DNA of 64,000 bases from Bacilli bacterium. Lineage in GTDB: Bacteria > Bacillota_I > Bacilli_A > RF39 > UBA660. Below the pieces are notes generated by a model. That model did not search any database. It was not told the DNA's origin and worked only from the letters and a program-made list of their open reading frames with translations. Location of the stretch: NCBI GenBank assembly GCA_017484205.1, contig JAFUTO010000018.1:62001-126000 (forward strand). Reading direction: 5' to 3'. The translations under genes and the position numbers were made by a program. Shown piece by piece: positions 8,119-16,566 of this stretch (its first letter is position 1; every line of letters starts with the position of its first letter).

Positions 8119-9729
8119 TCATTTTATTATATATTCATATTGTTTATTTCTAATTGTTAATATCAATTTTATATTAGTTGCAGTTTCCATTTCACCAGGG
8201 ATTGCAATATATAATGTTTTTGATGAATTTGTATATGATGGAGATACCCTAGGTAAATTAGTTACTGTCTTAGTTTTATCTCCTATTGTATATTCTAAAA
8301 CACCATAAGAATTTATAATATCATATAGAGTATTTAAATTAGATTTTTCATCTAATGTTGCTGTACCCGTTATTTTTAATAAAATTCTATCTGCAGTTGT
8401 TTCTAAAGGTGCATATATATATTCATAAGATGCAATAGTTTCTTTTCCGATTGTATAGTTATAATTTATTTTGAACCTTTTAGCAATTTCTGCTTTTGTT
8501 ATATTTAAAGTGCTGTTTTTTAACACTGTATCACTTAAATTTATATCTTCGCCACTATTTATAGTTACAGGGGATGCAACATTATCAAGCCTAACAGGTT
8601 TGATTGGTATAGTTATATATGAAGGAATCAAATCTTTTCCTTTAATTCCGATTGAAGTAATAAATCTAAGTTTCATTTTTCTTTTTACAAAATTATTAGG
8701 GATAGTAAACGCTAGGGCTTTGTTTTGAGTTGTTCCAGCAAGTATTTCTTCTGAATCATAAATAGTACCCAAATCATAAACTCCATCTCTATAAGTATTA
8801 ATATTTCTAAACTTATGATTACCAATGCTCAATTCTACATTTGCTGTTACAAGATTTGTATTCTTTTCTGTATTATTTTTAACTTCAAATGGTATAACGA
8901 CTACAGTCATATTATCATTTAATCCTGTCAATGTATTACCATTATAGCTTAATCTTGTAGCATAAGCATCAGTCATTTTAAAGGTTAAACCATTAACAGT
9001 AAACGCTTGATTCATTTTTTTCCTAGTACCGCCGCCAAAAATAGCACCTAAGATAATTATAATAATTATTAAAGCAGCTAATATGCCAATACCAACATTG
9101 ATTAAAAATTTATGTTCCTTATAGATATAGCTTAAGTTTCTTGTTCTAAAGTTAAATCCTCTTTTCATTTTATTAGTATCGACATTGACATTAACTTCAA
9201 ACTCTTCGTTATCTTTTTCTTCTATTTCTAATTCTTCTAAATCTTTACCAAAATCAAATTGTTTAATATCAAAACCAACAGCTCTTACTAAACATTTTAT
9301 AAGTGGGAATGTCTGCGCTAAGAAAGAGATTGTAATTAAATCTCTAACTAGTTTTATAGTTCGCATATTTAAAACGTTGATTACCATAGAAGTAAATTGT
9401 GATTTACCTAATAAAAACATCACAAGTACATAAAAATATATTACAAAAATAATGACATATAACTTATTTGGTTTTTTCTTAATTAACATTATCCAAAACA
9501 ATAAAACGCATAATGCCATTATTAATAATGTTACAAAGAAAAGCATACCCGGAAATGCAGCAGTTGGTACATTAGGACCAAGAAGAACTAATTCTGAAGT
9601 AAAGTATTCATCGTACACTGACATAATATTAAATGTTTTTGACATTACATAAACCATTAAAGCAGTTATAATAACGTGTATTAGTTTGAAATGTTTAATC
9701 AGAAAAGCATAAGGCTTTCTAAGTACCAT
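8119..9729 (-). CDS. Polytopic membrane protein with C-terminal beta-rich ectodomain
   Basis: A 536-residue protein of unknown function. ATG 9729 is chosen because AAGGGGAT lies just upstream; a longer GTG start at 9771 would overlap a -10-like box. There are four hydrophobic segments in residues 1-165 (an YckC/RDD-like or VanZ-like look, not diagnostic), an acidic linker (about 165-190), a fifth TM (about 208-232, very Ile-rich) and then about 300 residues of beta-rich extracellular sequence whose first part resembles Ig-like DUF4352-type domains (AFTVNGLTFKMTDAYATRL; VIPFEVKNNTEKN). It is read separately from, but in the same direction as, the Tad-like operon, so a link to that system is possible but unproven. 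Confidence 0.65.
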   Translation of the reverse strand: MVLRKPYAFLIKHFKLIHVIITALMVYVMSKTFNIMSVYDEYFTSELVLLGPNVPTAAFPGMLFFVTLLIMALCVLLFWIMLIKKKPNKLYVIIFVIYFYVLVMFLLGKSQFTSMVINVLNMRTIKLVRDLITISFLAQTFPLIKCLVRAVGFDIKQFDFGKDLEELEIEEKDNEEFEVNVNVDTNKMKRGFNFRTRNLSYIYKEHKFLINVGIGILAALIIIIIILGAIFGGGTRKKMNQAFTVNGLTFKMTDAYATRLSYNGNTLTGLNDNMTVVVIPFEVKNNTEKNTNLVTANVELSIGNHKFRNINTYRDGVYDLGTIYDSEEILAGTTQNKALAFTIPNNFVKRKMKLRFITSIGIKGKDLIPSYITIPIKPVRLDNVASPVTINSGEDINLSDTVLKNSTLNITKAEIAKRFKINYNYTIGKETIASYEYIYAPLETTADRILLKITGTATLDEKSNLNTLYDIINSYGVLEYTIGDKTKTVTNLPRVSPSYTNSSKTLYIAIPGEMETATNIKLILTIRNKQYEYIIK

Positions 9730-9762
9730 AAGTTCATCCCCTTTACTATCTTTACTATATAT

Positions 9763-9791
9763 AGTATACACTAGAATTGCTAAAAAAAAAA
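9763..9791 (-). promoter_or_regulatory. Possible promoter for the polytopic membrane protein gene
   Basis: Minus-strand TATACT (9763-9768) lies 33 bp before ATG 9729; the -35 position 17 bp upstream falls in a T tract (TTTTTT) and is poor. The box lies inside the alternative longer reading frame, which argues for the shorter start. Confidence 0.4.
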
Positions 9792-9814
9792 GAGTTGGTT
9801 AACATTTTAACCAA
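9782..9814 (-). terminator. Hairpin with T tract in a divergent intergenic region (minus orientation)
   Basis: A perfect 8-bp inverted repeat, TTGGTTAA/TTAACCAA with a 4-nt loop (9795-9814), is followed on the minus strand by CTC and ten T residues (9782-9791). This is a canonical intrinsic terminator in form, yet it stands between two divergent genes, so no known minus-strand gene ends here. It may stop antisense transcription out of the yfhO-like gene or serve as an operator. Confidence 0.55.
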
Positions 9815-9827
9815 TTACTTTACTTAA

Positions 9828-9856
9828 TTTACATCCAAAAATATAAATGATATAAT
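9828..9856 (+). promoter_or_regulatory. Promoter for the YfhO-like gene
   Basis: TTTACA (9828-9833), a 17-bp spacer and TATAAT (9851-9856): close to the sigma-A consensus. The Shine-Dalgarno AAGGTGA and ATG 9879 follow within about 20 bp. Confidence 0.8.
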
Positions 9857-9878
9857 TTAAATTAGTAAGGTGAGTAAT

Positions 9879-12260
9879 ATGAATAGCATAAAAAAATACA
9901 AAGTTGAATTTTTTTCATTTTTGATGCCTTTTATTATATTATGGATATTTTTCATTTGGAATGACTGTTTAGGAAGTAATATAGTTGTCAATTCAGATAT
10001 GCAAGGGCAATATTGGCCATTATTTCAATATTTAAAAAATTTATTGCATAACTCCGCTACATTTCCATACACCTTTTCCAAAGGGTTAGGTGGATCTATG
10101 TATGCAACATTTTTCTATTATTTGTCTAATCCACTTAATTTCTTAGTTTATTTTTTCAATAATATTCCATTTTTCTTCTTACTCACAATTATATTAAAAA
10201 TATCATTATCCGGTTTAACAATGAGCATATTCTTGAAACACAAGTTTAAAAAGAACGATTTAAGCATCGTCGTATTTTCACTAGCATATGCCCTTTCAAC
10301 ATATAATATTAATTACTATATTAATATCATGTGGTTAGATAGTGTCATAATTGCACCACTACTATTATTAAGTATAGATAATATCATAGAAAAAAAGAAA
10401 AATTGGTTATATATATGTTTATTATTTTTATCAATTTATTTAAATTTTTACATGGGATATATCTTAGTTTTGTTTTCTGTCTTATATTTTTTATATTCTT
10501 ATATAATCAAGTATGGTAATAGTTGGAAAAAAGAATATAAGATAATTATTAATTTTTTTATTATTACTTTATTAACGGGATGTATGACTGCATTTATATT
10601 AATTCCATCAGGATTAGAATTATTTCATTCTATGCGAACTATTATAAATATAAAATTTATAAATCTTAACTATTTAAATTATGTCGCACCTTTAATTATA
10701 GGGGGAGGCAATTTAACAAGACCACTTAACGCAAATATATTCATGTTTTTTTGCGGAACGATGATGATTCCTTTAGTAATATGTTATTTTACTAGTAGTA
10801 TACCAAAGTTGCAAAAAATATGTGGAATTATAATGTATACACTCTTTTTATTACCTATAATGTTTCCTAAATTAAATTTGATATGGCATATGTTTTCTAA
10901 TCCATCATGGTTTAACTATAGATATAGTTTTTTAGCTATTTTATTTACTATAATTATAGCTTATCAAACATATATAAATTGGGAAATTAATAAAAAAGTA
11001 TTAAAGCTATATTTAACATTGCTTATAATACTAGCATGTTCTTTGGCTTACGCTTCTTATTATGCCCCTGAATATTACGTTTATTTATCTATTCCAAAAA
11101 TAGTTGTTACTATTATATTCACTATATTAAGTATTGCATTGATAATAAAAAATAAGAAAAATATATTACTCCTATTTTGTATATTGGAGCTAATTATAAA
11201 TATATCATGGATTGGTATTGAATCTTCATTTTTTACATTAGATTTTTATAACGAAACAATTAACGGTATAGCTGATTTTAAGAATTACTGTGTCAGTGGA
11301 TATCGATGTGAAATGGGTAAAGATATATATACAGCTGGTGACAACTTATTAGGAAATTATAATGGCACTACTATTTTCTTAACAACTGCAAATGAAAATG
11401 CTGCAAATCTTTTTTATGATATTTTCAGTATCAAAGGAAGCCATAATTATTATTCATACATGCCTAATATTGTTTCGGATACTATTGTTGGTATTAAAAG
11501 AATTAAATATCCAAATAAAATTGAAGGATATAAAGTTATCAAAGAAGAAAATAATGATTATATTCTAGAAAACCCCTACGCATTAAAATTAGGATATATC
11601 GTTTCTAATGATATTAAAGATTTTAAAAGTGAAAATATGGGTATTGCGTATGAGGAAGAATTATTATCGATAATAAGTAACAAAGATATAAAATTTGTAA
11701 ATAAATTATCTATAGAAAAATTAGATGAATATACTTATAAATTAAATCTAGTTGAAGACTATCCTTACTTATATTTAATGACCAATTCAAGTGTTTATAT
11801 TAATGATGAACCAGTTAATATTATTTGCACAAATGATGTTGGTTATATAATTGTTCCACCTGAAAAAGGAGAAATAATCTTAAAAACAGAAGAAGTTGAA
11901 GATAATTTTGAAGTATATACAATTTTTATTGATGCTTTGGAAGAGTTTACAAAAGATCTTACAAAACTTGATATAATAGAGAATAACGGAAATAAAATTA
12001 TTGGTAGCATTACTGCTCCAAATAAATCTACTCTTATGTTATCCATTCCTTATGAAAAAGGATGGAACATCTATGTAGATAATAATAAAGTTGAATACTA
12101 TTCTTTATTAGATTCATTTATTGGAATAGATTTAAGTGAAGGTACCCATAAAATAACTATGGAATATCATGTCCCTGGTTTAAAACTTGGAACAAGTATC
12201 AGTGTTTTGAGTTTGCTAGTTTTAATTTATTATGAAAATAGAATTAAACATCTTTTATAA
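9879..12260 (+). CDS. YfhO-family polytopic membrane protein
   Basis: A 793-residue protein; ATG 9879 is preferred over GTG 9870 because AAGGTGA would overlap the latter and is well spaced from the former. About 12 or more TMs fill residues 1-440, followed by an extracytoplasmic domain of about 330 residues and a final TM (about 770-788) with a short basic end. The first outer loop contains SDMQGQYWPLFQYLKN, matching the conserved loop-1 acidic motif of YfhO proteins, which are GT-C-fold integral membrane proteins implicated in sugar modification of lipoteichoic or other cell-wall polymers in Bacillus and Listeria. The C-terminal end EKGWNIYVDNNKVEYYSLLD and GTHKITMEYHVPG is typical of the family. 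Transcribed alone. Confidence 0.85.
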   Translation: MNSIKKYKVEFFSFLMPFIILWIFFIWNDCLGSNIVVNSDMQGQYWPLFQYLKNLLHNSATFPYTFSKGLGGSMYATFFYYLSNPLNFLVYFFNNIPFFFLLTIILKISLSGLTMSIFLKHKFKKNDLSIVVFSLAYALSTYNINYYINIMWLDSVIIAPLLLLSIDNIIEKKKNWLYICLLFLSIYLNFYMGYILVLFSVLYFLYSYIIKYGNSWKKEYKIIINFFIITLLTGCMTAFILIPSGLELFHSMRTIINIKFINLNYLNYVAPLIIGGGNLTRPLNANIFMFFCGTMMIPLVICYFTSSIPKLQKICGIIMYTLFLLPIMFPKLNLIWHMFSNPSWFNYRYSFLAILFTIIIAYQTYINWEINKKVLKLYLTLLIILACSLAYASYYAPEYYVYLSIPKIVVTIIFTILSIALIIKNKKNILLLFCILELIINISWIGIESSFFTLDFYNETINGIADFKNYCVSGYRCEMGKDIYTAGDNLLGNYNGTTIFLTTANENAANLFYDIFSIKGSHNYYSYMPNIVSDTIVGIKRIKYPNKIEGYKVIKEENNDYILENPYALKLGYIVSNDIKDFKSENMGIAYEEELLSIISNKDIKFVNKLSIEKLDEYTYKLNLVEDYPYLYLMTNSSVYINDEPVNIICTNDVGYIIVPPEKGEIILKTEEVEDNFEVYTIFIDALEEFTKDLTKLDIIENNGNKIIGSITAPNKSTLMLSIPYEKGWNIYVDNNKVEYYSLLDSFIGIDLSEGTHKITMEYHVPGLKLGTSISVLSLLVLIYYENRIKHLL

Positions 12261-12290
12261 CATGAAATCATAATAAATAAAACTTAAATA

Positions 12291-12319
12291 TTGTAACTTT
12301 TTATATACAATATTATAAA
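12291..12319 (+). promoter_or_regulatory. Candidate promoter of the ORF6N gene, overlapping an inverted repeat
   Basis: TTGTAA (12291-12296), 17 bp, TATAAA (12314-12319). An inverted repeat ATATTGTA (12288-12295) / TACAATAT (12306-12313) overlaps the -35 and ends at the -10, as an operator would. AT-rich sequence makes chance matches common. Confidence 0.4.
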
Positions 12320-12353
12320 TATGTGATATATTTAATACATAAGAAATATGTCG

Positions 12354-12384
12354 AAGGAAGTAGTATAAAAGCTACTTCCTTTTT
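12354..12384 (+). terminator. Intrinsic terminator or attenuator hairpin ahead of the ORF6N gene
   Basis: A 10-bp stem AAGGAAGTAG (12354-12363) / CTACTTCCTT (12372-12381), 8-nt loop, then T residues to 12384. It may end the yfhO-like transcript. The ORF6N Shine-Dalgarno AGGAGG begins only five bases later, so any promoter for that gene must lie upstream of the hairpin and be read through it. Confidence 0.7.
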
Positions 12385-12400
12385 GTTTAGGAGGGATTAT

Positions 12401-13642
12401 ATGAATGACATAATATTAAAAGATATAAGTAGTATGATATATGAAGCAAGAAATAAATATGTAATATTAGATAGTGATTTAGCTAAGTTATTTGGAGTGG
12501 AGACTAGAGTATTGAATCAAACTGTTAAAAGAAACTGCGAAAAATTTGATAATAATGTATATTTTCGTATAACTGAGAGTGAATATATAAATTTGAAGTT
12601 GGTATTGTCGACTTCAAGAGATGACTTGAAATCACAATTTGTGACTTCAAGTTTAGAAAATAATTATGGTGGTTCAAGAAAAGGACATACTGTTTTCACC
12701 CGTGAAGGAGTATCTATATTAAGTAGTATTATGAGAAGCGATAGAGTAAAGGAAGTAACAAAAGAAATACTATACGAATTTGATAAGTTAGAGAATGAAA
12801 ATAGTCTTATAATTAAAGGGCATAACATTAAAAGTATGATATATGAAATTAGAGGGAAGCAAGTTATATTAGATAGTGATTTAGCATATTTATATCAGTG
12901 CAAAAATGGTACAAAAGAGATAAATCAAGCTGTAAAAAATAACCTTGATAAATTCCCTTCAAATTATGTTTTTCAGTTAACTAAAGATGAGTGTGAGAGA
13001 CTTTCAAGGTCAAAAGTTTTGACCTTGAACGAAGGAAGAGGACACAATATTAAATATTTACCTTATGTTTTTACTGAACAAGGTGTAGTTATGTTAGCAA
13101 CAATTCTCCATACCAAAATAGCTATAGAAACTAGTATAATGATTATTGATGCTTTTGTTGTGATGAAACATTATTTAACTGAACACGGAGATATATATAA
13201 ATCAATTAATCATCTAAATAACAAAGTTATTGAACATGATGAAAAGATAGATTTATTATTATCTGAATTCAATCCAAAGGAAAGACTTTATCTAGCTGGA
13301 AAAACTTTTGAAGCATATTATGACATTATTGATATTTTCAAAAAAGCAAAAAAGGAGCTGATTATTATAGATGGATATGTTGATAGAAGTATGCTAAACT
13401 ACATTAAAGAAATTAAATCTAATATAATCATTATTACCAAAACAAATAGTAAATTATCTGATTTTGATATTCAAAAATATAATGATGAATACCATAATTT
13501 AAGATTAGTATATAACGATAAAATTCATGATAGATATTTTATTATAGATAAAAAAGATATATATCATTGTGGTACTTCTATAAATAAGCTTGAAGATAAA
13601 TTTATAATAGATACTATACTTAAAGAAATAAAAATAGTTTGA
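12401..13642 (+). CDS. Protein with two ORF6N (KilA-N-like) domains and a PLD-like C-terminal region
   Basis: A 413-residue protein; ATG 12401 follows AGGAGGGATT at ideal spacing. Residues 1-130 and 140-265 are two tandem ORF6N domains: both start with I-MIYE-R-K-VILDSDLA-L, followed by VFTEQGV-ML or VFTREGVSIL. ORF6N domains are DNA-binding modules common in phages, plasmids and mobile elements. Residues about 295-413 (FEAYYDIIDIFKKAKKELIIIDGYVD ... HDRYFIIDKKDIYHCGTSIN) resemble a phospholipase D-like fold with a degenerate H-D/R motif, as seen in proteins fused to ORF6N. It is likely cytoplasmic, with a regulatory, defence or toxin-type role. AT content matches its neighbours, so transfer is not evident. 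Confidence 0.75.
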   Translation: MNDIILKDISSMIYEARNKYVILDSDLAKLFGVETRVLNQTVKRNCEKFDNNVYFRITESEYINLKLVLSTSRDDLKSQFVTSSLENNYGGSRKGHTVFTREGVSILSSIMRSDRVKEVTKEILYEFDKLENENSLIIKGHNIKSMIYEIRGKQVILDSDLAYLYQCKNGTKEINQAVKNNLDKFPSNYVFQLTKDECERLSRSKVLTLNEGRGHNIKYLPYVFTEQGVVMLATILHTKIAIETSIMIIDAFVVMKHYLTEHGDIYKSINHLNNKVIEHDEKIDLLLSEFNPKERLYLAGKTFEAYYDIIDIFKKAKKELIIIDGYVDRSMLNYIKEIKSNIIIITKTNSKLSDFDIQKYNDEYHNLRLVYNDKIHDRYFIIDKKDIYHCGTSINKLEDKFIIDTILKEIKIV

Positions 13643-13666
13643 CAATATCTACATTTGTGCTAGAAT
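13639..13666 (+). promoter_or_regulatory. Promoter of the 64-residue protein gene
   Basis: Consensus -35 TTGACA (13639-13644) overlapping the TGA stop of the ORF6N gene, a 16-bp spacer, and extended -10 TGCTAGAAT (box at 13661-13666). It reads into the small gene at 13692. Confidence 0.75.
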
Positions 13667-13691
13667 AAAATATTTAAGAGGAGGAAATATT

Positions 13692-13886
13692 ATGATTAAT
13701 TCAATTATTTCTGATGAAGCAAAACATTCAATCGATTCTATGTTAGAATTAGAAAAATTAATAGACTTAAATAAAAACTTATTTTCTGATAAGGAGTTAG
13801 AACAAATTCACCAATGTCTTGAAGAAATGGAAAAAAATGAACAAGTTAAAACTATACCATTTGTGGAAAAAACAAAAAGAAAATAA
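13692..13886 (+). CDS. Small acidic helical protein (64 residues)
   Basis: A short acidic, wholly helical protein with no Cys except one in QCLEEME; the C-terminus is basic (EKTKRK). It has a strong Shine-Dalgarno (GAGGAGGAAA), its own consensus promoter and its own terminator, so it is a genuine expressed gene. No family recognised. Following directly after an ORF6N/PLD protein gene, it could be a partner of that protein, but the separate promoter and terminator argue equally for independence. Confidence 0.7.
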   Translation: MINSIISDEAKHSIDSMLELEKLIDLNKNLFSDKELEQIHQCLEEMEKNEQVKTIPFVEKTKRK

Positions 13887-13906
13887 TGCATAAGCATTAT
13901 TTTTTT
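13882..13906 (+). terminator. Intrinsic terminator after the 64-residue gene
   Basis: Stem AATAATGC/GCATTATT (13882-13889, 13894-13901), loop ATAA, followed by seven T residues. The opposite strand has TTTTC then TTTTT after the stem, so it may also serve the convergent minus-strand gene ending at 13911. Confidence 0.8.
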
Positions 13907-13910
13907 ATGA

Positions 13911-15254
13911 CTATCTTTTTGATAATTCTACTATCTTTTTCCAAAGTAGTGGTCCCACTACACCATTTATATCAAAATCATAATCGTCTTGCAGTTTTTT
14001 AATAGATTTTTCTGTTAATTCGTCAAATACTCCATTAACTCTAACACCTGGAATTGATTTATCAAATTTGCAAATTGCAAGTAAAAATCTTTGTAATCTT
14101 CTTACATCATTACCTGTCATACCTCTAGTTAAGAAATAGTCGGGATATAGTTCACTTACATATTCTTGATATTCTGAAGGAAATGATTTTAAGATATTAT
14201 CATAAGCTCTTTGAAGCACTAACCAATCACTATAAGTGAACACTCCAGTTACTGGTAAATTATATTTTTCTTGGAAAGCTTTTACCATTGTTATAGTATT
14301 ATCATTATAAATAGAATTTGTTGGTAATCGTGGTATATCCTTATCTAGAAAAGCAAGGGCATCTAAAAAGTAATGTACATATTCTACTTCTATTCCTGTA
14401 TCACCATAATTAAGCTCATCAGTATATAAAAATGTTGCTTCATCAAGTGATAAACCTTCAGAGTATAAATCAGATAATTTCTTAACACTAGTATAGACAT
14501 ATTTAATTTTATACCATGTTGCTTTATCAACAACTCCAGTTACTGGAAGTCCAAATATTTCTTGAAACTTTCTCACTGCATTTTCTGTTTCTTGATCATA
14601 AATTCCTAAAGTAGTTGTAATTCCTGGAATAGCAGGATAATTTTGACTAATTCTTCTTAAATCTCTTTGAATAGCTAAAACAGGGTTACCTGCATTACCT
14701 AATCCCACTTCATATCCTGGATAACCACCGGTAGTATCACCTACTGGCGCGTCATATTTAATTGATATATCATTTCCATAATAATATTGTAATATTTGTA
14801 ATGGTGTTTTACCTTGGTTAGCTAAAGATACACTTCCCCATTGTGATAATCCATCACATGTGGTAACCCTTCCATCACAATACCTAGTGAAATACGGCTG
14901 AATTTGGTTTCCTTTAACAACATAGTTATTAAATATTTCACCTACTATATCATTTATGTTTTCATATGTTGATCTATTTTCTATGTAAGTTTGATCATAT
15001 GATGGTGAAGATGTTATATCAAAACTATATCCCTTACTACGATACCATTCATTATATATACGATTCATAGCAAAAGATATAATTGTATAAATATTGGCAA
15101 TTAAAGCATTTCTAGGCCATGTTGGATATAGTTCTGATGATGCAACATTAGCAATATAATCTGTAAATGGTACTGTTATATTTCGTGCAGGTTCATCTGG
15201 CGCGCCTAAATGGACAGTTATATTATTTGGAACAATAGGATACCTAACTGCCAC
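13911..15254 (-). CDS. SpoIID-like N-terminal domain fused to three peptidoglycan-binding repeats
   Basis: A 447-residue protein. Residues 1-175 resemble a reduced SpoIID/LytB-type domain: YTTWPRN-like start PTWPRNALIANIYTI, then YCDGRVTTCDGLSQWGSV, ANQGKTPLQILQYYYG. Three PG_binding_1 repeats follow at about 190-255, 280-350 and 375-440, each with an ItG(V) signature (RKFQEIFGLPVTGVVD; KAFQEKYNLPVTGVFT; KKLQDDYDFDINGVVG). I recall this architecture from clostridial spore-associated peptidoglycan-binding proteins. No signal peptide is visible, consistent with a spore-assembled rather than exported protein. It overlaps the preceding gene by one base (TAATG-type) and forms a three-gene unit with the Ig-like and LysM proteins. 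Confidence 0.75.
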   Translation of the reverse strand: MAVRYPIVPNNITVHLGAPDEPARNITVPFTDYIANVASSELYPTWPRNALIANIYTIISFAMNRIYNEWYRSKGYSFDITSSPSYDQTYIENRSTYENINDIVGEIFNNYVVKGNQIQPYFTRYCDGRVTTCDGLSQWGSVSLANQGKTPLQILQYYYGNDISIKYDAPVGDTTGGYPGYEVGLGNAGNPVLAIQRDLRRISQNYPAIPGITTTLGIYDQETENAVRKFQEIFGLPVTGVVDKATWYKIKYVYTSVKKLSDLYSEGLSLDEATFLYTDELNYGDTGIEVEYVHYFLDALAFLDKDIPRLPTNSIYNDNTITMVKAFQEKYNLPVTGVFTYSDWLVLQRAYDNILKSFPSEYQEYVSELYPDYFLTRGMTGNDVRRLQRFLLAICKFDKSIPGVRVNGVFDELTEKSIKKLQDDYDFDINGVVGPLLWKKIVELSKR

Positions 15255-15664
15255 TATAAACCACCTTCAATACCTGTGTTAGGTACAATACTAATATTTT
15301 GTACTACACATATATCTTCATACATATTAACTTTATATACTTGGTCTATATTATCTGGTGCATATGTAACATTAACATCATAAGTAGTACTACTTGGTAT
15401 ATCTAAATCATTTTGATCTAGTGCTGGGGTTGGTAAACTTACTTTCTCGATAACACCTGATGAATCGGTATAACCTTCAAAAAATATAATATTATTATTT
15501 TTATATTCTGTACTTATAACTATTTTCACATTACTCATTGGTATAGCTTGATTAGCTGCATATGCCCTTATTCTTAAATATCCATTACTAGGATTTTCAG
15601 TTATAAATTCTTTATACAAACTAGAATTAATAAAGTTTTGATCATTTATATTATATGTATTCAT
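15254..15664 (-). CDS. Carboxypeptidase-regulatory-like (Ig-like) small protein
   Basis: A 136-residue protein without signal peptide. Residues 20-110 read as a beta-sandwich of the carboxypeptidase-regulatory/CNA-B type: GYLRIRAYAANQAIPMSNVK, then EGYTDSSGVIEKVSLPTP, where the D-x-x-G-x-I turn is characteristic. Such a protein lies between LysM and peptidoglycan-binding genes in clostridial genomes as I recall them. Its stop overlaps the next gene's start, suggesting translational coupling. Role unknown, likely structural in the spore or cell envelope. Confidence 0.65.
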   Translation of the reverse strand: MNTYNINDQNFINSSLYKEFITENPSNGYLRIRAYAANQAIPMSNVKIVISTEYKNNNIIFFEGYTDSSGVIEKVSLPTPALDQNDLDIPSSTTYDVNVTYAPDNIDQVYKVNMYEDICVVQNISIVPNTGIEGGL

Positions 15665-15673
15665 AAAACCTCC

Positions 15674-16519
15674 TTATATAATCAACTTTTGACCTACAGA
15701 TAATAAATTAGAAGTTAAATTATTCTTTCTTTTTATATCATCTACTGTGGTATTGAACTTTTTAGCTATTGAATATAGACTTTCCCCACTTTTTACTGTA
15801 TATGTGTTTGTAGTTGATGTACTAGGTATTTTTAAAACTTGACCTATTTGTAAGTTATTATTACTCAAATTATTTATACTTGTTATAGCAGATACTGTCG
15901 TATTATATTGCTTAGCAATACTATATAAACTATCACCTTTTTTAACAGTATAATTTGTAGATGGCGTAGATGTAGTCGGTGGTGTATAATCTGGTCCAAA
16001 ACATTCGTCTTCTACTATATTAGAATCACTAGGTATTCTTATTCTTAAAATTTGACCTATTGTTAAATTATTTCCTTTTATTGAATTATCTTTAACTATC
16101 GTTGTTACATCCACATTATTATTTCTAGCAATTGAATATAATGTGTCACCTTTTTTAACGGTATAATTTATATAGTTTGGAAGTGTCATTTCGTCTTCAG
16201 GGGTATATGTTTCTGGTATTCTAAGTACTTGACCTATTGATAAACTTGTTGTTTTTAAATTATTTAAATTTTTAATTGCATCGACCGTTGTATTGTATTT
16301 TCGAGCTATGCTATATAATGAGTCTCCTTTTTTTACAGTATACATGAACATATTATTAGGATTTGTTCCTGTTTTAGTAGGTATTTTTAAAACTTGACAT
16401 ATTTTTAGTGTATTTGCGTTGACATTATTTAAATTAGCAAGTTCAGTTACGGATACACCAAATTGATTACTTATTCCATATAAAGTATCGCCTGCTTTAA
16501 CAGTATATGTTTGGTTCAT
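15674..16519 (-). CDS. Five-LysM-domain protein, probably spore-associated
   Basis: A 281-residue protein built almost entirely of five LysM peptidoglycan-binding domains, each starting YTVKKGDSLYSIA-like and ending IGQVLKIP-like, separated by short Thr/Ser/Pro linkers. ATG 16519 is chosen because GAGGGGAT stands just upstream; the longer reading frame to 16573 would cover a divergent promoter. There is no signal peptide or TM, resembling SafA-type or other cytosolic spore-coat LysM proteins assembled around the forespore. It lies 9 bp upstream of the Ig-like gene in the same operon. Confidence 0.8.
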   Translation of the reverse strand: MNQTYTVKAGDTLYGISNQFGVSVTELANLNNVNANTLKICQVLKIPTKTGTNPNNMFMYTVKKGDSLYSIARKYNTTVDAIKNLNNLKTTSLSIGQVLRIPETYTPEDEMTLPNYINYTVKKGDTLYSIARNNNVDVTTIVKDNSIKGNNLTIGQILRIRIPSDSNIVEDECFGPDYTPPTTSTPSTNYTVKKGDSLYSIAKQYNTTVSAITSINNLSNNNLQIGQVLKIPSTSTTNTYTVKSGESLYSIAKKFNTTVDDIKRKNNLTSNLLSVGQKLII

Positions 16520-16566
16520 ATTTATCCCCTCGATAAAGTATATGAAATTCATCATAAATAGTGACT

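Noticed and set aside
12401-13886. Prophage remnant suggested by ORF6N domains
   Set aside because: No integrase, structural phage genes, attachment repeats or composition shift were seen nearby; the genes have ordinary promoters and terminators.
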